This document shows, one piece after another, positions 46,468-55,168 of a stretch of DNA of 64,000 bases. The position numbers were made by a program, and so were the translations under genes. Numbering within the stretch: position 1 is the first letter of the stretch; every line of letters begins with the position of its first letter. The notes beneath the pieces were generated by a model that was given only the letters and a program-made list of their open reading frames with translations, had not been told where the DNA came from and made no database searches. This DNA is from Dyadobacter frigoris (GTDB lineage Bacteria > Bacteroidota > Bacteroidia > Cytophagales > Spirosomataceae): positions 124,001 through 188,000 of the forward strand of contig NZ_SZVO01000015.1 of the NCBI RefSeq assembly GCF_005280585.1. The letters run 5' to 3'.

Positions 46468-47754
46468 TCAGGTCTTCATTTTTTTCTTCTTCGCTGCCGG
46501 GAAAAGAATATTATTCAAAATCAGACGATAACCGGCTGAATTCGGGTGCAGATTTAAATCGGTTGGCTCCTCGCCTACTCTGTGCTGATAATCTTCCGGA
46601 TCATGGCCGCCATAGAAAGTGAAAAATCCTTTTCCATGCGTACTGTGGATGTATCTGGCTTCCTGCAATTGTTTATTTTCCGCCAAAACAACAACTTCCG
46701 GTTTCACAAAACGGTTTTTAAATGCAGTAGTTTGTCCACAGAAACCTTTAATGATTGTCTGATGATTTTGCGTCAGCATACTTGGTACCGGGTCCCATTT
46801 TGCAGAAAACTGGAAAAGAGAGAAAAAATCATTTGATTCATTCAATCCGCGTTCTTCAACCTGACTGTCAATATCCGAAAACTCGATTTCATAAGGATAA
46901 GGAATGGTTTTGAAGTTCTGAAAAGCAAATGTGTTTTCATAATGGAGTTTGCTGTTGGCTGTCGGATCTGCCGGCGTTCCGTCATACATCGCTTCCACGA
47001 TATCAAGTCCGTCAGCGGCCAAGGCAATGTCAAACGTATCGGTCGCATTACACATTGCAAACATATAACCTCCGCCCGTTACAAAAGCAGAAATTTTCTT
47101 AGCTACGGCCAGTTTCATTTGTGGTACATTGGCAAACTGGAATTTCTCAGCTACGCCTTCTGCTTCGCGCTTTTGCTCACGGTACCACGGATGATCTTTG
47201 TATTGAAAAAACTTGCCAAACTGTCCCGTGAAATCTTCGTGATGCAAGTGCAGCCAGTCATATTCCGGCAATTTTCCATTTAAAACTTCATCATCATAAA
47301 CCACATCGTACGGAATTTCTGCATAGGTCAAAACCAGCGTCACCGCATCATCCCAGGGCGATTTTGACTTGGGAGAATAAACGGCTACTTTCGGTGCTTT
47401 TTGTAATTTAACGGCATCCATATTAACATCCGGCGCACTGATATCACTCAGTATTTTACCGGCCTGTCCTTCCGAAATTACTTCAAAACTTACACCCCGC
47501 ACGGTCATTTCAGAAGCGAATTGTTGGTTGTAAGCTACCATAAAACTCCCTCCACGGTAATTCAGCAGCCAGTCCATTTCCATTTCATAACTTTTCAGAA
47601 TCCAGTAAGCGATTCCGTAGGCCTTTAAATGGTTTTTTTGCGAATCATCCATCGGAATCAACAGTCTGTTCCCAAAACTCTGGGCAGAAATTCCTAAAAA
47701 AATGATAAACGGGGCAAAGAGCCGTACCATTGGTTTGATTCTTTCACGCATCAT
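46468..47754 (-). CDS. Secreted protein of the family often labelled asparagine synthetase B
   Basis: 428 aa with a signal peptide (RLFAPFIIFLGISAQSFG). Start region LIPMDDSQKNHLKAYGIAYW and blocks LLNYRGGSFM, PEYDWLHLHHEDFTGQFGKF and FVTGGGYMFAMCNATDTFDIALAADG are those of a Bacteroidota family which is annotated as asparagine synthetase B in databases, from memory. The sequence has none of the AsnB domains (no N-terminal Cys2, no PPi-synthetase motif SGGxDS), so that name is doubtful. The MFAMCNATD segment looks like the nucleophile elbow of GATase-like folds. Function unknown. Confidence 0.75.
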   Translation of the reverse strand: MMRERIKPMVRLFAPFIIFLGISAQSFGNRLLIPMDDSQKNHLKAYGIAYWILKSYEMEMDWLLNYRGGSFMVAYNQQFASEMTVRGVSFEVISEGQAGKILSDISAPDVNMDAVKLQKAPKVAVYSPKSKSPWDDAVTLVLTYAEIPYDVVYDDEVLNGKLPEYDWLHLHHEDFTGQFGKFFQYKDHPWYREQKREAEGVAEKFQFANVPQMKLAVAKKISAFVTGGGYMFAMCNATDTFDIALAADGLDIVEAMYDGTPADPTANSKLHYENTFAFQNFKTIPYPYEIEFSDIDSQVEERGLNESNDFFSLFQFSAKWDPVPSMLTQNHQTIIKGFCGQTTAFKNRFVKPEVVVLAENKQLQEARYIHSTHGKGFFTFYGGHDPEDYQHRVGEEPTDLNLHPNSAGYRLILNNILFPAAKKKKMKT

Positions 47755-47968
47755 GTGCAGCTTTACGTATTAATAAAAACAGGTTTCTTTTTTCCAAAGC
47801 AACCTCATTACAAGTTTAAAATCAGGCCAGATCCGTGAATAAAGCTTTGGTTTAAAACACGAAAACGCTTCATCAGATTCATAACGAAATATACGCTTTC
47901 CAACGCTTATATTCTGTCTGATTTAACGTAATTTAAACAAAATATGGTACGTAACGCATAATTATATA

Positions 47969-49213
47969 ATGAATATCAGGGAAAATGTAGACGAAGGCTT
48001 ACGTTCCATACAGTCAAATCTGCTTCGGACTGTACTTACCGCGCTTATTATTGCTATTGGCATAACGTCTCTGGTAGGTATTTTAACGGCCATTGAAGGT
48101 ATTCAGAATTCTGTTAACAGCAGTTTTGCGGATTTGGGTGCCAATACCTTTACAGTTAAAAATCACGAAGAAGATAATTTCCGGAATGGCGGTAGACGTG
48201 GAAAGCGATATCCGGTAATTAATTACCGCGAAGCCAGTGAATTTTCACAGCGTTTCCGAAACGATTTTGGAGGAACGGTATCCCTATCATCCAGCATCGG
48301 CGGTGCGATTCAGGCTAATTATCGTTCAAAAAAAACCAACCCAAACAGCAATGTTATTGGTACGGACGAACAATATCTTGGCATCAACGGTTACAAGATC
48401 GATTTTGGCCGGAATATGAATAAAAACGACATGGAAAACTCATTGAATGTCGTGGTGCTTGGACAGGAAATTGCCCGGAATCTTTTCGGCGATCTGGATC
48501 CTTTGAATAAGGAAATCACCTTTATGGGTTCCAAATATAAAGTTATTGGCATACTCCAAAAAAAGGGATCCATGGGCGGAGGAAATGATGCCGACAGGAT
48601 CATGATAATTCCACTCGATAACGGACGCGGACTGGCAGCAAACCGGACATTAACTTATAACATTACCGCATCCACTTCGAAAATTTCTGACGGCGACATT
48701 ATTCTGGAAGAAGCCAGAGGATTGATGCGGCGCATACGCAACGACAGGCTCGGAAATGAAGATTCCTTCGTTGTGGAGCGTGCGGATGCTATGGCAAAAG
48801 ATTTTGAAAATATTACAGGCTATCTAAGAATCGGTGGTTTTGGTATAGGAATTATCACTTTATTGGGTGCATCCATAGCGCTGATGAACATTATGCTGGT
48901 TTCCGTTACTGAGCGGACGAGGGAAATCGGGATCCGGAAATCCCTTGGCGCAACACCAAGTGTGATCCGTTTTCAGTTTTTAATAGAAGCCATTGTGGTC
49001 TGTATTATCGGCGGCATTGCCGGATTATTTCTAGGGATTTTGATCGGAAATGTGATTTCTAACTCGATAAGCTCTGAAAGTTCATTTGTTATTCCCTGGG
49101 CGTGGATGGCTTTGGGAATTGTTGTCTGCGTGGTGGTGGGAGTACTTTCCGGAATTTACCCGGCCATAAAAGCCTCACGCTTAGACCCTATCGAAGCGCT
49201 GCGTTATGAGTAA
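47969..49213 (+). CDS. ABC transporter permease (MacB type)
   Basis: 414 aa. N-terminal helix with [29 protein letters not shown], periplasmic MacB_PCD domain ([27 protein letters not shown]) and three C-terminal helices with [34 protein letters not shown], ending in the typical [14 protein letters not shown]. No ATPase or adaptor is next to it on this strand; it probably uses one encoded elsewhere. Upstream of the tRNA-Leu. Confidence 0.93.
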   Translation: MNIRENVDEGLRSIQSNLLRTVLTALIIAIGITSLVGILTAIEGIQNSVNSSFADLGANTFTVKNHEEDNFRNGGRRGKRYPVINYREASEFSQRFRNDFGGTVSLSSSIGGAIQANYRSKKTNPNSNVIGTDEQYLGINGYKIDFGRNMNKNDMENSLNVVVLGQEIARNLFGDLDPLNKEITFMGSKYKVIGILQKKGSMGGGNDADRIMIIPLDNGRGLAANRTLTYNITASTSKISDGDIILEEARGLMRRIRNDRLGNEDSFVVERADAMAKDFENITGYLRIGGFGIGIITLLGASIALMNIMLVSVTERTREIGIRKSLGATPSVIRFQFLIEAIVVCIIGGIAGLFLGILIGNVISNSISSESSFVIPWAWMALGIVVCVVVGVLSGIYPAIKASRLDPIEALRYE

Positions 49214-49279
49214 TAGTCGCAGAAAATTTATGCCATTTCAAACATCGAAAATTTATTCAAAATATTTTTCAAACAATGT

Positions 49280-49309
49280 TTGGTTAATCTGATTTTCTCC
49301 CTACTTTTG
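49280..49309 (+). promoter_or_regulatory. tRNA-Leu promoter (TTG-N19-TACTTTTG)
   Basis: TTG at 49280-49282 and TACTTTTG at 49302-49309 match both Bacteroidota promoter boxes with 19-nt spacing. Start site expected near 49315, 15 nt before the tRNA. Confidence 0.8.
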
Positions 49310-49329
49310 CACTCCCAACACAACACAAT

Positions 49330-49413
49330 GCCCGGATGGCGGAATTGGTAGACGCGTTGGTCTCAAACACCAATGAGGTTACACTCGTGCCGGTTCGACT
49401 CCGGCTCCGGGTA
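49330..49413 (+). tRNA. tRNA-Leu (anticodon CAA)
   Basis: 84 nt. Acceptor GCCCGGA/TCCGGGT with discriminator A, D-arm with GGCGGAATTGGTAGACGC, anticodon stem TTGGT/ACCAA with loop CTCAAAC (anticodon CAA at 34-36), long variable arm TGAGGTTACACTCGT as in class II tRNAs, T-arm GCCGGTTCGACTCCGGC. CCA is not encoded. It serves as the insertion point of the island. Confidence 0.97.
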
Positions 49414-50941
49414 CAAAGCGGGACTTTTGAGAGAAATCATCAAAAGTCCCGCTTTTTTCTTGCCCTAAGTCATTGTTTATCTGAAAGATAAGAGCTGCTA
49501 CTTCATTAATTTTTGTGGTTCGATATCCACTTTCTGAAAACACCAGTTTTTCGGGGTATATCGAACCAATGATCTCACGCTTCTGATTTGTGTCTGATCT
49601 TGTGTAGACAAGGTCAATGTTTGATAGTGCACTCACTGCCTTATCCAACATTTTTTCAAGGTTTACAGGACTGTTCCCGCTTGTTGTCATCTCCGATAAA
49701 TTGGCTTCCAACCGCGCAAGCTTTTCCTCTATTTCAGCTTTCATCGTCCGGTAGTCTTTTGGATCAATATCACAGGTCAACAAAAGCTCTCTTGCCTTAG
49801 TTAGTTTGTTGTTCAGCACATCGATTTGTACAAGTACTTCTTTCTTCTCACCTTGCGAATTCTTTGTCTGCCCTTTGAAAGCTTTGTTTACAATCAGTTT
49901 AAAAAGCTCCGTCACACCTTTGTGGGGTTTAAACTTTTGAAGCTCTTTTACAAACTGATCATTGACCCGGCCACAAGCATATCTTGGCCCGCAGGAGGCC
50001 ACACAATGATAATAATGATACCTGCTGTTTCTGCCTTTCGAAGCACTTGCCGTTAATAGCCTGTGACAATTAGGACATTTCAGAAAACCCCGTAATGGAA
50101 ACATATCATTTGACATTTCTTTCACATTCGGCCGCTGCCTCTTCTTTTTTCCGTCAATCGAATCCTGTACTTCGTAAAACAGGTTTTCGGATATGAGCGC
50201 TTCATGCTGTCCTTGCGCTAACCGGCTTTCTTCATCCTTGTAACCAGGTATGAATATCTTACCAAAATAAAGCGGGTTTTCAATTGCTCGCCAAAAACAG
50301 GTTTTGCTGCATCTAAGTCCTTTACGAACAGCTTGTCTTCTGACTTCTTCTACCGAGTATATACCTTGCGCCAACTCTTCAAAGGCCCATTTTAAGACGG
50401 ATGCCTGCGGCTGTTGCAGTGCAATGTATTTTCTGCCGCTTTCTGTTATTTTATTTATGTAACCCACCGGAGCTACACCCATATACCGGCCTTCCTTTTT
50501 TGCCCTTCTCATACCGTGAAAAGTATTGAGTGCCCGCCGGTCATTTTCCACTTCGGGTGCAGCCAGGTAAAAGGCCAGCATCATTTTATTTTCCGGAATA
50601 GAAAGATCCAGCGGCTGCTCAATGGCCTGCGGTTCCACACCCAACCGTCTGAGTATACTGATCATTTGGTAGGCATCGCCCGCGTTGCGGCTGAACCTGT
50701 CCCATTTGGTAAAGAGAACCAGATCCACCTTGCCTTTTGATTTTTTCAGGTCCAGAAGCAACTGTGACCATTGGGGGCGGTTGAAGGTCTTGGCCGAATG
50801 GTCTTCATAGATCACCTTTCTAACCTCTATATGGTTAATGCCACAATACTTTCTGAGCATTTCCTCCTGCCCTCTTTGAGAGTATCCTTTATCTGCCTGC
50901 TCGTCCGTGCTGACTCGGACATATAGATCTGCCGTTTTCAT
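49379..50941 (-). CDS. Large serine recombinase (integrase)
   Basis: 520 aa. Resolvase domain with the catalytic Ser8 in YVRVSTDEQ, FTKWDRFSRNAGD, then a recombinase domain (GVAPVGYINK, RAIENPLYFGKIF), a zinc ribbon CPNCHRLLTASASKGRNSRYHYYHC with CGPRYAC, and a coiled coil (VDVLNNKLTKARELLL). This is the integrase that inserts the island by recombination between attP and attB. The last ten residues (VPGAGVEPARV) are the antisense reading of the tRNA-Leu 3' half, so the natural protein in the free element would end differently. It is co-directional with a 61-aa gene 44 bp upstream. Confidence 0.93.
   Translation of the reverse strand: MKTADLYVRVSTDEQADKGYSQRGQEEMLRKYCGINHIEVRKVIYEDHSAKTFNRPQWSQLLLDLKKSKGKVDLVLFTKWDRFSRNAGDAYQMISILRRLGVEPQAIEQPLDLSIPENKMMLAFYLAAPEVENDRRALNTFHGMRRAKKEGRYMGVAPVGYINKITESGRKYIALQQPQASVLKWAFEELAQGIYSVEEVRRQAVRKGLRCSKTCFWRAIENPLYFGKIFIPGYKDEESRLAQGQHEALISENLFYEVQDSIDGKKKRQRPNVKEMSNDMFPLRGFLKCPNCHRLLTASASKGRNSRYHYYHCVASCGPRYACGRVNDQFVKELQKFKPHKGVTELFKLIVNKAFKGQTKNSQGEKKEVLVQIDVLNNKLTKARELLLTCDIDPKDYRTMKAEIEEKLARLEANLSEMTTSGNSPVNLEKMLDKAVSALSNIDLVYTRSDTNQKREIIGSIYPEKLVFSESGYRTTKINEVAALIFQINNDLGQEKSGTFDDFSQKSRFVPGAGVEPARV
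49415..49458 (+). terminator. Terminator after tRNA-Leu
   Basis: AAAGCGGGACTTTTGA (49415-49430) pairs with TCAAAAGTCCCGCTTT (49440-49455) in a 16-bp stem with a 9-nt loop, followed by T's. It also lies inside the 3' part of the recombinase gene on the other strand and could be part of the attachment region. Confidence 0.85.
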
Positions 50942-50985
50942 CTCAATACCATTACATCATAAATAATTTAGCAAATAAGATTCTG

Positions 50986-51171
50986 TTACAAAACATCCTC
51001 TTTTAAATCTTTAAGACATTGACTTACTGCTATATTAGCCAATTTTTCCAAAAACTCCAAGATTTTCTTAGCCTGATTTTCTGTTACCTCCAGCCCTTCA
51101 CACCTTAGAACTTCCATCGCTTTATGCGGGGACACTTTCTCTGTTTCTAACGCCTCCATCTTGCTCACCAT
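50986..51171 (-). CDS. Small helical protein next to recombinase
   Basis: 61 aa, all helical: SPHKAMEVLRCEGLEVTENQAKKILEFLEKLANIAVSQC. I recall such short proteins beside serine recombinases in Bacteroidota elements but know of no function. It could be an accessory factor (excisionase-like) or just a companion. The ATG is well placed; recombinase starts 44 bp downstream, so likely one transcript. Confidence 0.7.
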   Translation of the reverse strand: MVSKMEALETEKVSPHKAMEVLRCEGLEVTENQAKKILEFLEKLANIAVSQCLKDLKEDVL

Positions 51172-51187
51172 GTTTTAGCTCAACATG

Positions 51188-51240
51188 CCGGAAAATAATC
51201 TTTGATGCCCAGCAAGATGTTCCGGCGATACTTTCCGGAA
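51188..51240. promoter_or_regulatory. Cluster of three CCGGAA/TTCCGG sites
   Basis: CCGGAA at 51188-51193, TTCCGG at 51220-51225 and the palindrome TTCCGGAA at 51233-51240 lie upstream of the 61-aa gene. GATGTTCCGG recurs in similar form (GATGCTCCGG) at 54912-54921. Possible regulator sites. Confidence 0.35.
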
Positions 51241-51276
51241 TAAAAAGAATCTAATTTCTGCTTTTTTATAATTAGA

Positions 51277-51306
51277 CACGGTCTGATCTGCCTAAATCAG
51301 ACCGTG
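51277..51306 (-). terminator. Terminator after ardA
   Basis: Perfect 11-bp stem CACGGTCTGAT (51277-51287) with ATCAGACCGTG (51296-51306), 8-nt loop. It lies 12 bp after the ardA stop; the following T-rich stretch is weak. Confidence 0.65.
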
Positions 51307-51317
51307 CCGTTTAATAA

Positions 51318-51872
51318 TCAGTCCCTAAAAACATGACCTTCGTACTGTGAATAGCCGTCTAAAAACAGGTCCTTTGCGAAGGATTTATAATCAAAATATC
51401 TTTTTAGGAGCTTTGGTGCATCTGCCAACATCCCTGATTCCTCAATGTACTGATATATAAATTCTAACTCTGGGCCCTTCATTGATCCCGAAAAATAACC
51501 TCGATAAGCATCTTCAAATTCCTGCCGGGTTTCATCCAGATCATTTCCGTTCAATGGCCATGATACGATGCTTGAACAGTAAATCTCAAAAGCTTTCGCA
51601 CGTTCTTCGCCCATTTCATCTATGGTTTCAAAGTATTTAAATGTGTCTTCATGCAGACTGTATTCTGAAATCAGAAAATCAGGGATATTCTCCCAATCCT
51701 GGAACATGAGCTCTGGCAAAAATTCGTTTCGGTGATATTCGTAGCAGTTTTTGTAAAACTCCTTGGTATCAGTATAATTTGAAAGATCAAACCATTTTCC
51801 GAAGAGCGAACCATCGTTATACTGCCCGTAAGTTCCAACATAAATTTTAGGAGCATTTTCTAGATTTTTCAT
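51318..51872 (-). CDS. ardA: Antirestriction protein ArdA
   Basis: 184 aa, highly acidic. DNA-mimic protein that blocks type I restriction enzymes and so helps a mobile element enter a new host. The start KIYVGTYGQYNDGSLFGKWFDLSNYTD is the ArdA signature, followed by the acidic SEYSLHEDTFKYFETIDEMGE block. Presence of ardA supports the mobile nature of this region. Terminator downstream at 51277. Confidence 0.95.
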   Translation of the reverse strand: MKNLENAPKIYVGTYGQYNDGSLFGKWFDLSNYTDTKEFYKNCYEYHRNEFLPELMFQDWENIPDFLISEYSLHEDTFKYFETIDEMGEERAKAFEIYCSSIVSWPLNGNDLDETRQEFEDAYRGYFSGSMKGPELEFIYQYIEESGMLADAPKLLKRYFDYKSFAKDLFLDGYSQYEGHVFRD

Positions 51873-51934
51873 GATTAAAAGACGTTAAAGTAGCTTAGCC
51901 CGGCGTTGTGCTCAGGGCAATCGCTGCCTCCGCT

Positions 51935-52051
51935 CAAAGAAAAAATGACGGGGTTTATCCCCTCGGGTGCAAGTGTAAGCGGCGGTTTAAGGAGCGGCAC
52001 TAAGCCGCGGTAAATAGCCGATTGGGCTTGAAGCCGTCATTTTTTGCTTTG
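51935..52051. other. Highly structured non-coding element (RNA or single-strand origin candidate)
   Basis: A 17-bp closing stem (51935-51951 with 52034-52051, one bulged base) encloses several smaller hairpins: GGGG/CCCC at 51950-51962, GCGGC/GCCGC at 51994-52008, and AGCC/GGCT near 52016-52028. Together they form a multi-branched fold. No reading frame covers it. GC content is higher than in the neighbouring DNA. I do not recognise a named RNA family; an oriT, single-strand replication origin or ncRNA is possible. Confidence 0.6.
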
Positions 52052-52435
52052 TAACTTTCGTTGCATTGACTGACAACCTCTGTGGCTGGTGCTTTTCTTA
52101 AAGCTTTTAGACATTGCAGCTCAATCCTTCGAGAAGTTTTTATGCAATGAAATTTAAAGTTAGCCAGGTTACCTTTTCAATATTTTTATCGTTTTCAAGC
52201 AGTTTCCAATCCCGTTTTTGTCCTTACCTGGCAATATTATATTCAAACAGCGAAAGCACGCCGAAATTGAATACGCCACAGGTTGCCACCCCAGCTTTTC
52301 TTTTTGGGAGTACCTACACTTCATCAAGAAGGAAATAAACTTCAGTATCCGAAATTTCGCATTCTCATCGAGTTAATTTTCTCTAACCGAAAACAGGATT
52401 ACTTCGCAACGGATAGTTTTTACAGGCCAAATCAT
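52052..52435. other. Non-coding stretch, nothing recognised
   Basis: Apart from short frames I see no plausible gene, tRNA or strong repeat here. The frame 52114-52338 has no recognisable product. Confidence 0.5.
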
Positions 52436-52443
52436 TAAATTTG
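52436..52443 (+). promoter_or_regulatory. TAAATTTG -7 box
   Basis: Fits TAnnTTTG, 24 nt before the ATG at 52468. A purine-rich AGGAAGG precedes the start codon by one or two bases, an unusual strong SD-like signal for this phylum. No clear TTG -33. Confidence 0.45.
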
Positions 52444-52467
52444 TAAAGTAACTATAAACAGGAAGGT

Positions 52468-52926
52468 ATGGCTGTTAAGGAATTGAGATATGAGAATGGG
52501 AGACTTTTGGGTCTTTTCATACCGATTGAGGATATAGAGGGACTTAAAGGAGATCTCAAAACCGACTCACATTTTTTGAGTTATTTGGATGAACTTTTGT
52601 TCAAACAGCAGGAATCAGAACCGGCCCTACAGGAGCTCTTACCAAATGGCCTTTCTTCGCAGCAGACCAATGACAGAGCTGCAAAAGTCATCACAAATCT
52701 TCATAGAGAAGCCTTTTCCAAAGGAGTTCCCATGTATTACCGGGATGCCAGGGCAACTCCCCCCAAAGAATTTATCAGGGCCAACCCCAACGGTTCGGAG
52801 GATTTGGTCTCATTGGATATATCCACGGCTGAATATACCTTAATAAAACATTTAGTGCCTAAGGGAGAAGGAAGCTGGGCGTTTGTGCATGTAGAAAGTG
52901 AATCTTCACGGACCCATTATAACTAA
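52468..52926 (+). CDS. Hypothetical protein with antitoxin-like N-terminus
   Basis: 152 aa. The first ~25 residues (MAVKELRYENGRLLGLFIPIEDIEGLK) recall the YENGxxxGVFIPIEDWE start of small antitoxin-like proteins of Bacteroidota. The rest (ITNLHREAFSKGVPMYYRDAR, KEFIRANPNGSEDLVSLD, VPKGEGSWAFV) is not a family I can name. No adjacent toxin gene on the same strand is visible. Soluble, no signal. Function unknown. Confidence 0.6.
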   Translation: MAVKELRYENGRLLGLFIPIEDIEGLKGDLKTDSHFLSYLDELLFKQQESEPALQELLPNGLSSQQTNDRAAKVITNLHREAFSKGVPMYYRDARATPPKEFIRANPNGSEDLVSLDISTAEYTLIKHLVPKGEGSWAFVHVESESSRTHYN

Positions 52927-52992
52927 GAATCAACTTATCCATCTACGGTTAACCATTGACCAATTTAGTCATTATTATATGCATATGGATAA

Positions 52993-54840
52993 TCACCACC
53001 CTTCTTCCATATTGAAAATAATGTTAATTCCACTTCTCCTCATTAATTCGCTTGCATTAAAATCGCTACATATACCTTCTGATAAACCATAATTAAAAAT
53101 CATTTCACCTTCTTGAATCTCGCTATTAAAACTGCGGTTATTAACAATATGATGCTTTCCTGCCAATTTTGCTAACTCCAAATCGTGGGTTGAAATAATT
53201 CCAAAGGCATTAAGATCCTTTAATTGCTTAATCAGTGAGAACCCACCTCTATGACGATCTTCAGAATTAGTTCCTTTAAACATTTCATCTAAAAGAAAAA
53301 ATATTGCCTGTCCATCCTTTATTAGTTTCAATAGCTGTTCTATTCTCTTCAACTCGGCGTAAAAGGAAGACACACCTTCTTCCAGATTATCCTGAGTGCG
53401 CATACTAGTAAATAAATGCATTTGAGATACATAGGCCAATTTAGCACAACATGGTGCTCCCATTAACGACAAGACAAGGTTCACACCCAAAGTTCTTAAA
53501 AAAGTACTTTTACCAGCCATATTCGAACCAGTAATCATGACAATCTCTCCTCTCCCCGTCAAATTAAAATCATTGCAAACCCTGCTTCTATGATCTATTA
53601 ATGGGTGCCCAAGCATTTCGAAATGCATATTATAAGGCTCCTGTTTAATTTCTGGAAAACTATATGTGGGATTGGAGTAAGAAAAACCAGCTAAACTATT
53701 CAAGACCTCAAATTCACTCACGGTATACGCCCAAGATCTTAGATGAGCTCTGTTTCTACCTCTCCATTTCTCTGTTAAAATAATCCAATAAATATCAAGA
53801 AGCCAAAGAACATTAAAAACAGAGTAAATAATATTTCGTTGCATGGACTCTCCTTTTATACCTCTGAGTTGAAGGGTTTCCAATATTACCCTTAATCTAT
53901 TAATTTCGTTAGCTGCTGAATAAAAATTTAGACTTAGAGATGATTGCAACCTCAGTAGTAAATTGGAATTAAATTTTTCCGTTTCAATCAAACTAATAAT
54001 CGATCGGTATGCGCCTAATATTTTTACATTATGCTGAGTATTTTCAATGATTTCACCTGCAATCGGTTTCAATTTTCTCGAAACAAACAAATTGAGAAGA
54101 AAAGTAACTATAAAAGGGATCATTGCTGCCAACCAGCTGGTTGAAAGTATATTCAAAAGAAAATAACCAGTTGCTATGGTTGATAAGATGGATAGAAAAA
54201 TACATAATATGAAATATCCGGTTTGATTTGTAAGTAATTGCCCAGGCTCCTCTACCCAACTTACCAGTTTATTGTACTCACTTTTGTTATACGTATAATG
54301 CATACCAGATGCCTGAAAATTTTGTCTCCAGTCCAATTTAGGAGTGAGCTCTTGGATTGCGGCCTGTCGTTCGGCAATAATTTCTCTTGAAGCCGATTCT
54401 TTTAGCCATTCGGCCAATAATGAATAACCCGATTCTGTTGTCGTTCGATTTAAAAGCTGGAAGATGGAATACTTACCAAAGACATCCAAGTCAGCAGCAT
54501 ATGAATGATTTGGATCGACAAATTTCTCTCCTGATGGGAATTCTGATAATTTGTTCTCCAATCTCAATATTTCGGCTTCATTTATTTCTTTTAAAAAAGT
54601 AACGTGCTTTTTTTCGAAAGCGACCTTTTTATGTCGTTTAATTATTATCCCAAAACTAAGCGCGCCTAATGGAACAGTAATTAAAAGCAAAGTCAATAAG
54701 CCCTCATTTGCAAAAAAGTAGATAAGTATTGTTGAGAAAATGAAAATAAGTAATCTAATTGTGGAAAGTCGCTCCAAACTTTTAGATAATATTGCAAGTG
54801 ATGATTTATATTCCAGAATATTACTTTTGTATTTGTCCAT
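52993..54840 (-). CDS. Membrane-anchored MutS-like ATPase
   Basis: 615 aa. C-terminal half is a MutS ATPase: Walker A MITGSNMAGKSTFLRTLGVN, DNLEEGVSSFYAELKRIEQLL, Walker B IFFLLDEMFKGTNSEDRH and the STHDLELA switch. The N-terminal mismatch-recognition and connector domains are missing; instead there are two hydrophobic pairs, ~28-66 and ~210-255, so it is tied to the inner membrane. The family is known in Bacteroidota under the name MutS-related; its role is not established. Its place in the island makes a defence role worth testing. Confidence 0.85.
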   Translation of the reverse strand: MDKYKSNILEYKSSLAILSKSLERLSTIRLLIFIFSTILIYFFANEGLLTLLLITVPLGALSFGIIIKRHKKVAFEKKHVTFLKEINEAEILRLENKLSEFPSGEKFVDPNHSYAADLDVFGKYSIFQLLNRTTTESGYSLLAEWLKESASREIIAERQAAIQELTPKLDWRQNFQASGMHYTYNKSEYNKLVSWVEEPGQLLTNQTGYFILCIFLSILSTIATGYFLLNILSTSWLAAMIPFIVTFLLNLFVSRKLKPIAGEIIENTQHNVKILGAYRSIISLIETEKFNSNLLLRLQSSLSLNFYSAANEINRLRVILETLQLRGIKGESMQRNIIYSVFNVLWLLDIYWIILTEKWRGRNRAHLRSWAYTVSEFEVLNSLAGFSYSNPTYSFPEIKQEPYNMHFEMLGHPLIDHRSRVCNDFNLTGRGEIVMITGSNMAGKSTFLRTLGVNLVLSLMGAPCCAKLAYVSQMHLFTSMRTQDNLEEGVSSFYAELKRIEQLLKLIKDGQAIFFLLDEMFKGTNSEDRHRGGFSLIKQLKDLNAFGIISTHDLELAKLAGKHHIVNNRSFNSEIQEGEMIFNYGLSEGICSDFNASELMRRSGINIIFNMEEGW

Positions 54841-54860
54841 TATAAGTGTAATTTTTAATC

Positions 54861-54888
54861 CAAAATTATATTATTTTTTTGCCGACAA
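54861..54888 (-). promoter_or_regulatory. Promoter TTG-N17-TAATTTTG of the MutS-like gene
   Basis: On the minus strand TTG (54888-54886) and TAATTTTG (54868-54861) have 17-nt spacing; transcription would start about 15 nt before the ATG at 54840. Confidence 0.6.
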
Positions 54889-54898
54889 ATTAGCCGAT

Positions 54899-54929
54899 TG
54901 GATATTCCGTTGATGCTCCGGAATATCCA
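54899..54929. promoter_or_regulatory. Inverted repeat upstream of the MutS-like promoter
   Basis: TGGATATTCCG (54899-54909) and CGGAATATCCA (54919-54929) form a perfect 11-bp inverted repeat with a 9-nt spacer, 10 bp upstream of the -33 box. GCCGAT flanks it on both sides as a direct repeat. Position and symmetry fit an operator. Confidence 0.5.
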
Positions 54930-55168
54930 GCCGATAGCAAAACGAGCATTTTATATGTAATTGAGATTATTGAAAGCTCATGCAATAAAATAGACACAGG
55001 TGTTTTTCCAATCAAGTAAAAAGCTCATAATTGAACAACCAAAACTGAAAGCTCTGGCTTTTCATTTCGTCCTTTTTGCAAGCATAACAATCCTTTTAAT
55101 TTTATCAAAGAATTAATGTTTCTATTTAAGAGTAAAGAATTGTTTATCAATTTGAGCTCCAAATTCAA

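Noticed and set aside
52114-52338. 74-aa frame in the island gap
   Set aside because: Ser/Phe-rich peptide without domains and without promoter; no support as a gene.
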